Positions 10,236-19,800 of a DNA stretch of 64,000 bases are shown here, piece by piece (within the stretch, counting starts at the first letter, position 1; the number at the start of each line of letters is the position of its first letter). The notes beneath the pieces are model-generated. The model was not told the DNA's origin. It searched no databases and saw only the letters and a program-made list of their open reading frames with translations. The translations under genes were made by a program, and so were the position numbers. This DNA comes from Monocercomonoides exilis (lineage: Eukaryota; Preaxostyla; Oxymonadida; Polymastigidae): positions 932,501 through 996,500 of the forward strand of contig LSRY02000013.1 in assembly GCA_001643675.2 (NCBI GenBank). The letters run 5' to 3'.

Positions 10236-12853
10236 ATGAACTGCCAAAATAATTCCACATTTTCTGGAAATAAAACAGAGCTCAAAGAAGCAAGCAGTTT
10301 ATGTAGTATGTTTCTGTGCTATATATAGTTTGTTATTTGCATCAGTTGTCTAATTCTAATAATATTCGTTAAATTCAGTGGAATATGTTCTTGATTGTGC
10401 TTCAAAGATTGTGCTTCCAAACGTCAAAACTAATGAAGAGACTTTGAATATCTTTCTTTTTTATATCAAGCATTCTTCAACATTAGAAATATGTAATTTA
10501 TTAGGCAAAGATTCTTTGAAGCATGAAGTAAAACGCATAGCTCAAATGTATTTAGGTTCTTCTGTATCTAGTGCATTGAAGGAGCTTGAATTATTTTATG
10601 CTATTATCATCGAATTGCTTTTTCGTCAAGATCTTATTGAAAATGAAATAATTTATCGTAAATTTCTCGTTCGCAGCTTTCAAGGAGTCTTCAATTCTCT
10701 GTTGGATCGACATTTTGAAAATTCAAAATTATGTTACATGAAATTTTATGTGGAAAATAAAGCTAAAACATGTAAAGCCAAAAAGCATGGAACAAAGGCA
10801 CTTCAGCACGATGCCTTGATTCTTGTACCATTTACAGCAATGCCTTATGTTGGATTTGAAAAAACAGTATTGAAAATAATATTTCACGAATGGAAATCAA
10901 TGACTCTGGAAGAAAAAGAGCGAATGTTGATTGCACTTCATTATTATGCTGAAGATCAATGTGGTGTGTTGTTTATAAGAAAAAACTTTTTTGTTTTTTG
11001 TTTTTTGTTTTTTGTTTTTTGCTTTTTGCTTTTTGTTTTTTGTTTTTTGCTTTTTTGTGTGCGTGTTCAAAAGGGTTCTTGTTCTTTTTCATCAAAAGTA
11101 TTGTTTCTTTGTTTTTATTTGAAGTTTTTGAATCACCCTTTGCGTGCTTTTATTATTTATTTTCTTAAAAATATAATGCAATTTATTTAAACAAATAATT
11201 CCTCTCCAAAAGATGCGAGCTATGGATCAGGACGAATTGAGCGTCGCATTGTGAAGCTGAATGGAATTGAAGAGATGATTGACGAGTTTATACGGCATTT
11301 ACCAAATGATATTCCTTCAACTGTTTGAGCGATAATTCATTTTATTTATTTTTGCATCATGTTTTCTTAATTTTCTCCTTTAACAATATTGGCAATTGAT
11401 ATTTTGAAACAATTTCTTTTTTACCTTTTTTGTTAAGTATCCCAAAGATACTTTCTCGTTTATTGCGTCCATCGCAATTGGATTATTTTCTCGAGGGGAT
11501 GCTTTTGAAACAGAGAACTTCAGAAGCTCTCATCCTTCGTTTAGACTTTTATCGTTTACGAGGCAATGGATGGAATTTATCTTGCAGCAAGTGGCTCAGA
11601 AATTGAATGAGCAAGAATTTGCATCACAAATGAAAGAACATCCATCAGAGGAAGAGGAAAGCTCAGGCAATCAATTCAAGCAGGAGCTGCAACCAAGCAC
11701 TTGTTGTGCACAGAATGCAGATATCTCGCAGTCAAACCTTGCGGATTGCGAGCATAAAGCAGATGTGTCCTCTTCATTCAACATTGAAAGGGAAATAAAA
11801 TCAATCGAAATGTTGTATACTCCCTTTCAAATTTTAAGCTTTTATCACACTGAATGTTTTATGCCATTTTTATTGAATCACTCGGAAGATCTGAAAAGGC
11901 TGCTTTTATTCCCAGAAAGAGTTGCCGCACTCAAACAAGAGAGACTCATCAAAACTTCCTTGAGAAATTCGTCTTCTTCGCAGAACTTTTTCTCTCATTC
12001 ATGTTCTATTGGCAAAGATGCCTTTTATCTGGAGCAGTATTCTCTGATGCTTCTTCTTCATTTTGCTCGAACTGAAGCCGTAAAGCTTTGCCGTGAGTTG
12101 TTCAGCCTGCAGAACATGCTGTCAATCGCACGGCTGGTTTGCCCTGTTTCTCCCTTCTGTTCACTTCCTATCACAAAAGCATCAACAGAATCTGTGTCAG
12201 TGTTGTTGTCAGATGCAGCATTATCTGATGTTGAGACACCTCCCTCTTTTTCAAGCGGGCTATCAGCTGGCACAAGCTATAATATGCTTCTCAGTCGGCT
12301 CATTGCTCAGTTTCCAGGGTTAGTTCCTCTTGGAGCGCTGAGCTGTCTCATTTCGAGTTTTGTTTCGCTGTTTTCCGGAGATGTTTTTGACACTGTTTAT
12401 CTTCAAAACATGCTGATATCACTGCGGTTTGCATTGAAAGGTGCACTACAGCTGATAAACGAATACGAAAGGGACGAGGAACTGGAGAAGGCGACAGATG
12501 CGATCAATGAACAAAGCTTTGACTTTGACATTTTCAGAGAGAAAATCCAACTTGGAAAAGAAGCGCCAATCTGCGAAGCTTTGAAGAATCATGTTAACAG
12601 CATCGATTTTTTTTATCAAGAAAAACTGAAGTCAGAAGGATACTCGTTCTTTGAGCTCAGGTCAATCGTGCTGGATTCATTTCTGGTGCAAATAGAAGAG
12701 CAGGGGCTTGAAGACATTTTCAATGCGATTCCGTTAGTTTGGGAATATGAAGAACCTAACAATGTTGATCCATTTCAAGGAGTAGATTTTACGGATATTT
12801 TGCAGTACATGGCTTTGTTGAGAACGCGGAAAACCAAAATATTCGAAATGTAG
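10236..12853 (+). CDS. Unrecognised helical protein, four exons
   Basis: Spliced by eye as 10236-10305, 10379-10963, 11213-11322 and 11438-12853 (donors GTATGT, GTGTGT, GTTTGA), giving about 726 aa. The start is ATG 10236; exon 1 ends in phase 1 and restores ATG at the junction (MEYVLDCASK). I do not recognise the family. It looks soluble and mostly helical, with hydrophobic heptad-like stretches (for example SALKELELFYAIIIELLFRQD and VLDSFLVQIEEQGLEDIFNAI), an acidic/Gln-rich linker encoded near 11640-11760, and no signal peptide or clear membrane span. The RIERRIVKLNGIEEMIDEFIRHL exon is the most distinctive block. Intron 2 is filled with TTTTTTG/TTTTTGC repeats. An armadillo/HEAT-type scaffold is possible but not shown. 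Confidence 0.7.
10988..11056 (+). repeat. T-rich (TTTTTTG)n tract in intron 2
   Basis: About ten near-identical 7-bp units, TTTTTTG with TTTTTGC variants, lie in the second intron of the unrecognised gene. They translate as Phe/Cys repeats only if the intron is read through. Confidence 0.7.
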
Positions 12854-13814
12854 AGATAAATAACTGGGAAATGTGATGTTTGTTCTGCTGCTAATTTTGT
12901 GTTTCGAATAGTTTTTTAATAATAGAATTACAAAATATTTGTTTTCTTTCAAGTATTTTTTGTTGATTTTAGTTTATTCTTCGATTGAAGAAGCTTTTAT
13001 TTATTTTTTATTTATTTATTCTTATTCTTTTTTTCATTTTTTCATTTTTTGTTTTTTTGTTTTTTGTTCTTGTCCTTGTCCTTGTTATTTTAAATGAGAC
13101 AAATCCGGTAAAAAAGTTTTATTGAATTAGAAAACTTTTGGCTTAAAAAAAAAGTCTTAATTGATTTACAATAAAAGAGAGCTTGTTTTGTTTCAGTTTC
13201 TTTTTATGAAAATGAATTAGAATTATTTGTAACTCTTCAAAGAAGTCTCTTTGTTAGTAAATTCAGTTAACGCAAGGAATTAAGAAATATCAGGTGTAAA
13301 CATCTTCCTTCACTATGAAAGACTTTTTTTTTTATTTTGTCGAAAGTGAGTTAAGTTATTTGTAATAAAAAACCGACTGAGATATTATACCAACTTCACA
13401 GCGAAAATATTAAAATAACAGAAAAAAAAAGAATCACATTATCGAATTCTTAGCGATTTAAGAACTATTTAATGAAAATCAGACATAAAATAAAAAGGAA
13501 GAAAAAAGAAAAAATTGATGAAATACAAATTGAACAACAATTAAAAAGAATGCAACAAAAAGGCAATATTAAACATGTTAATGTAATTCTCCATTAAATA
13601 AGTCAATAATAATTAAATAAATAAAATTATTTCATTTTTTTGAAAAAAAATTGATCAACTCACAAAAATTAGTTGCTGAAAATAGTGAAAAAATTATGAG
13701 ATGTTACAATTACACTGACAATTTCGTTTTATACTCCTTTTTTCTTTAAATAAGTTCTTAAAATGAATTTCTAAAATAATTATTGATAACTTAAAAAATC
13801 GCCAAATCGTTTGA
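12854..13814. other. Convergent intergenic region, simple T/A-rich repeats
   Basis: AT-rich DNA between two convergent genes. At 13000-13090 there are TTTATTTA and TTTTTCAT/TTGTTTTT words ending in TTGTCCTTGTCC repeats. No gene is seen. Confidence 0.4.
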
Positions 13815-16800
13815 TTAATTCTCGTCTTCTCTATTTTGCCTCAAGCTTGTTAACGATCTTATCACTTCATCCAGAAATGGTCTGTCATTTGGCTCATCTG
13901 CCCACATCTTCTCCATCAGCTCAACCAGTTCTTCTCCTTCGATTCCTTCTGTCAGTGGCCTAACTCCATCTCTCATCATCTCCTGCGCTTCTTCTGTGTC
14001 GCACTCGCTCAAAGGCTCCTCGCCAGCAATCATTTCATAGAGAGTTAATCCAAGTGTGAATACAACTGATTTTTCTATTCTATCTGTTTCTCGTTCACTT
14101 TCTTCATTAGCATTTCCAATATTTTCTTCGGGTGCTTTCCATCGCTTCATTGAATTCTTTATCATTTCGTCTTCTATTTCCTCCGCCATTACAAGAACTT
14201 CATTTTCTCCTTCTTCCCTCTTTTTTATAAAAATTGTGAATGGACACAGATTTGCTGCCATCATATTTCCACGCTCATCTCCAGTCTTAAGCAGATGCGC
14301 AAATAGCTTTGCAATTGCAAGCACTGTTTCCTTCTCATCCACAACGTCCATCGATCTCGTTCCCAGAGTCAAATCTCCTTGAACAGAATGAATTATCGAG
14401 TGCAATGTTTGGGCATCGCTGATTTGTCTTTCTCGAAATGGTTTTTTTGTTGATAGCATTTTAATCTGTCTTGCAAGTGCTGAATGCTTGACTGATTCAA
14501 CGGTGGAAGCAAAAGACTGATCCAAATGTTCGGGAGAATCACTTTCGTCTCCAGAAAATCCTTCTAATTCTGGAGGCGGAGGTAATTCCTCAAGCTCTTC
14601 TTCAACAAGCAGAGGAATTTGGCTTGTCATTCCTTCCAGCAGCGTTGATGGCATCTCTTCATTTTGGAAGCGACCGTCTTTTTCTTTGTTGTTTCGAGTC
14701 AGTTTTTCCTCCAAATTCTGAATATCTTCTTTCATTTCCATCATTTTCTCTTCGGAACGTGTTGAAGATTTTCGAAGAAATACGATCAATATAACTGTCA
14801 TGATTACAAAAAGCACGAGAAAAACTGCACAAGCAATGCAAGCATACATCCATGCTGAGTTGCCACCAGAATCAGATTGCGAAATTATATCGTTTGATGA
14901 AGAAGAGTCATCCTTTGATAAATTCTGAAGCATGAGGATCGCTGAATAGCTTGGGTTTCTGCCATTTTTCTCGTTGAATACGAGTTGAATTGACATCACG
15001 CTCTTATCCCCCTTTTCTGCGATTTCTGCTTCTGGAACAGTTGCAATGGCTTCGGTTTCTGAGACAAAAGAAGAGAATTCGTGCTTGACTATCTCACTTG
15101 ATGAGCTGTGGTCGTAAATAATCCTTAATGACAGATCACACGGAATCAGCAGAGAACCACTCACTGTGATTACACGGTTATCTCCAACAGTTTTGTTTGT
15201 CGCTCTCTTCAGCGAAGGAATAAAGAAAGGAGATTGTCTGTCAGCAACTGCACCAGAAAGCTTGCATCCTTCATTCAGAATCCACAAAGACGATGTTGCT
15301 TCATTTTCCTCGTCTCCACTGCTAACAACACTTTCAATATTCAATAACGATTTCTTCCCAACACAACGAATGTTCCTATTCACTGATTCAAATCCATAAA
15401 TGTTCGGCTTGTTCCCTTCGAAACGGCAAGAGGAAAGTGTTGCATTGCTGCTTGTGATTGACAGGCCGCCCTTTGCGGAGTTGGCAAAAGTGGTCATTTC
15501 AATTGCAGCGCTGCTTTGATCCAAGTGAAGGAGAGAACCCTGCCACGTGCAGATTTCTGGCTCATCTAATTGAACATTTGTCATTTGCCTGTATTTGTCA
15601 TCGTTGACTGCTGCTTTCATATTGCTTGATGTTTCCGTAACTGTTGAGCCGTCAAAGAGACAATCATGAAGTTGAATGTCTGTGCACGAGAAGAATGAAG
15701 CAATGCTGCCTTTTGAGGAAGGAGAACAGCAATCGATGAATGAGCAATTCGTTAACTGTAGAGTGAACAGAGTCGAAGCAGAAAGAGAAGAATAAGGTGA
15801 AGACGAGGAAGGAGTGGAAGAAAGAAGAGTTGATTCACCAGAAGCAGAAATGACACAGGCACCATTTGTAATTCTTTTGACGTGTTCAACAGTTAAAGTG
15901 TTGATTGTTAGTACATGGTTGATTGCTTCCTCATTTGGCAATTGCAAAACAGAAAATGAAGAATTTGATGAAACGATATCAGGATTTTTGTCTGTATTTA
16001 TCAAAATGATAGCCCCATCTTTTATCTCAGTTGTTGAAATTTTCACTTTCAGCAAAGAAGCACAAGATTGTGATGAGAAAACAAATATGCTGAAGTTTGA
16101 GTTGCAGTTTGTAATGTTCACCCGCTCAAGAGAAGCATTTCCTTGTTTGCCGTCCAATATTCCATTATTTGCATTGATGTCTGTAACAGTTGAGTTGCTC
16201 AAAAGCGCATTTCCTTCTTGTCCGGTTCTTATGAGAGAACCACCAACAGTCAACAAAGAGATGCTTGTCTTTAAAATATCTAATCTTCCCTTTTGAACAC
16301 CAAACAGTGCAGAATGTATTGTCGCTGTTTCATCTTCGCCAGTGAATGTGCATTGCGCAATAGAAGTTGTTCCATTGATCTGATTGAACACAGAAACGTG
16401 CTTCGATTGAAAGGCCGAGCCAAAGGCAAAATCACACAAAGTAATAAAAACATCATCTGATGTTTGAATCAATGAAGAATCCGCTGAAATGTTAGCATAT
16501 TCCTTGATCAGGTTTATCTTGCAATTTTCCTTTAAGCGCGATCTGACTGTCAAATCATCCATCACTGTCTCTCCTCCTACATCTGCCTCATCCAAAATCC
16601 ACAGAAAGCGCGCATATCCTTCGTCAACATGTTTCGTTCCTTCAGAAACCGACCAACATGGAATATTTTCTCTACCACAAATACTGTTATCTTCTGAAGC
16701 TGAAGACGATACAAAGATTTGCTCTGAACGGTAAAAACGTATCAATGACAGAAGATTTATGTCCATTTGAGAAGCATCCGTTCCACAAAATGCTTTGTCA

Positions 16801-19800
16801 TCTTCAAACGTGGCCTGAGAATAATCCAAACTAAACAGTTCATTCGTAACTTGCTCATTGATATTGTCACAAAAAATAAAGAAATCCTTACCATAAAAAG
16901 CGTCGTTCATTGAGAAATTCGCTAATTTCATACGAAAATTTATAGCAGGAGATTTTGCTTCATCGGGATTTTGATTCTGAACGCAATCAAGATACAATCC
17001 ACCTCCTCTTCCATTCAATGAGGCGCTGCACCGAGTGAACGAGCATTCTTCGATCCTCAAAGAGCCATCTGGTGCTGGATGATTAAATAGAATTGCACCG
17101 CCTTTGTCCGAAGATGAGGCACAGGTGCTGAATCGTGTTTCATTAATAATGCAGTTAATTGCTTCGAAGTTTGATTGAGGATTCGGAGAAATAACACATC
17201 CACCTGCATTTTGACTGAGCTCAATATTCGTAAAGTTGCTGTTTGCGATTCTGACAATGCATTCATCGTTAGTACGACGATTATTTTCTACTGAAAATTG
17301 TGTATCTGAAGCTGAAGCTGAAGCAGAAGCAGAATAAGCCGGTGAAAGAGCAATTAGTGGTGAATTTGAAAGTGTGATGCCATCAACTTTGAAGTTATCG
17401 ATCGTTCCAGACACAGCAAAAGACGATATCTCAAGAATAGACGATTTCAAATTCTGATTGATCAAGTCACAGTTTGTGATGCTCACTGATCCTTGGAGTG
17501 CTTTGATGATGAGTGTGTTGCATTCGCCTGAAAAAACAAAGTCGTCGTTGTTCAGAATGAGATTAGATTCAGATACTGAAAGCTCGATTAATGAAGTATG
17601 ATATCCAAAAGAGGCAGGGATGTTCAGTGAAATAAACTCAAATGCACATTTAACTTTCACGTTTATAAGTCCTTTTGTGTTTGTTCCGCCATTCGCAGTA
17701 ATCAGTTTTTTCTTTGTTGGAACTGGATCGGCTTGTTGGCTAACATCATTTCCAATGATCAAATGCTCAATATCTTCAATAGTCAATTCTCCCTCAATTT
17801 TCGCTCCTTCCATAACAAACACTTGCTTTTTCTCAGCACTTTCTATCTTTCCCAGTGCTCTTTGCACGGTTTTGCATGGATATGTGGTAAATCCACACAC
17901 AATAACATCCACGCCATCTTCTCCCACATATGGAGCATCACCATAAGAATGGAAGAAATAAGCAAGAGGAATCGCATTGGCTTTATCGCTTCCATCAAAT
18001 CCTCTCATCGAATCAACATTTTCTATTGAAATCTGCTTGGCAAATGGAAGAGTTTGCTCTGTGATACTGTCTTTGAGCGAGGCAGAACTTGCAAACAAAT
18101 CTTTTCCAAACGAAGCAACGTTGACTTTATCACCTTCACCAAAAGTTGGAGAAGTGATGACAAAATTGTTGGAATTAGCTGCCAAATCCAGATAAATACC
18201 TCCTCCATAACCAATCATTGGCGGATCAGCTGGAGCTTGACATGACTTGAATGAGCATGAACTAATTATCAATTTTGTGCTTGCGACCGGACGAGCGTAA
18301 ATTGCTCCTCCCTTTCCATCTGTGTTTAAAGTATCGCATTCATCAAATACGCAGTTGTTGACGGTGATTTCAGAGGAAAAGTCAGTTGCTTTTGATTCTT
18401 CAATTAAGATTGCGCCTCCATTTGCTGAATTCACTTTGCATTGCTTGAAAGTGTTGTTATTAATTGTTAGACTCTTGCTGCTTGTGACTTTGATGACTGA
18501 ATTGTCACCATTTTCTATTTGAGATAAAGTGACATTTTTAATCTCGCATTTTGATTTGCCTTCAACCAGAATTATTTCGCTTGCTCCAGAGTTTGTAGTG
18601 AAACTTCCAGTTAGAAAAGAAATGACTCCAAAAACACTCGATTCATCTGTTGTTCGATATGCAATGAAATGCTTTCCACTAGCTGGATACACATTATTCA
18701 TTGAAAGATGATCCACATTCAGACATCCCGCTCCTTCAACCACAATAACATCATAATTAATATTTGTGACAGATTGTGCCAATGCAATTTTGCTATTCTG
18801 AAAAGATAGCGTTTGAGCTGAACAATCAAACAGAGATGCTCTTGAAGCATTCAAATTCTCAGGAATTGACAAAGTGATTTTGCTTATCGAAAAGTCCATT
18901 GCAACCGAAAAGAAGCATTGCTTGCTGTTGCTGGCATCTGTGTCTGTTATACTCACAGTGCTCTCTCCTTCTGAGCTTTCAAGACTTAACTTCACATCCG
19001 AAGAACTCAGATGCAGTGGCTTTTCAACAGAAGATGATGCTTTGACCTTCACAACAGAATTATCTGCTGTAAATGCATTGAATCTCAACTTGAGAATATG
19101 ATTGATTGTCTTGCAAGGCGCTTCAGAAAACCCACAGCCACTGAAATCTCCTCCATTTCCATTGCCCACAAATCCTGTGGAAGTGAAATTGCTCCACAAA
19201 TAGACGAGCAGCGGAATATCCAATTTCTCATTGGTTGTTGAGCGTTCTCTACCCATCATTGCATTCAAATCTGTTGGGAGTGAGTCAAAAACGAATGAAG
19301 AAGAAGAAACAACACTTTTCAAGTAACTTGCATCGACAAAAATAAATGTCTCTTTTTCTCCTGTTTGTCCATAGGCTTTCGTGAATGTCAGCTTCTCAAC
19401 GTGTAACGGACTGCCAGTTAAAGAAGATGGATCAATTGAATTATCTAATTGAAGATACAGCGAAGCAGAGGCTGTGCCTGAAGATCCGCTGCACTTCGAA
19501 AAAGATGAACTTTTCACAGAAAATGCATTTCCTTGAGCCATTTTCACAAAGCCCACAGTTCCATTAGAGCTTGTAGATGAAATATCATTGAAAGTTGATC
19601 CTTCAATTGACAGCGATTTGCATTCATTTGAACTAATAAGCACATCACTTCCCAGAACAACAGAAGAAAATGAAGATCTGTCAATTTTCAGCTCAGCATT
19701 TGATGAAATTTGAATAACACCTCCTTCTTGTGCTGAAGAAAAAGATATGCTTTGAATATTTGTCTGCTGCAGAGTGAATATTCCTCCTGTCAAAACAGCA

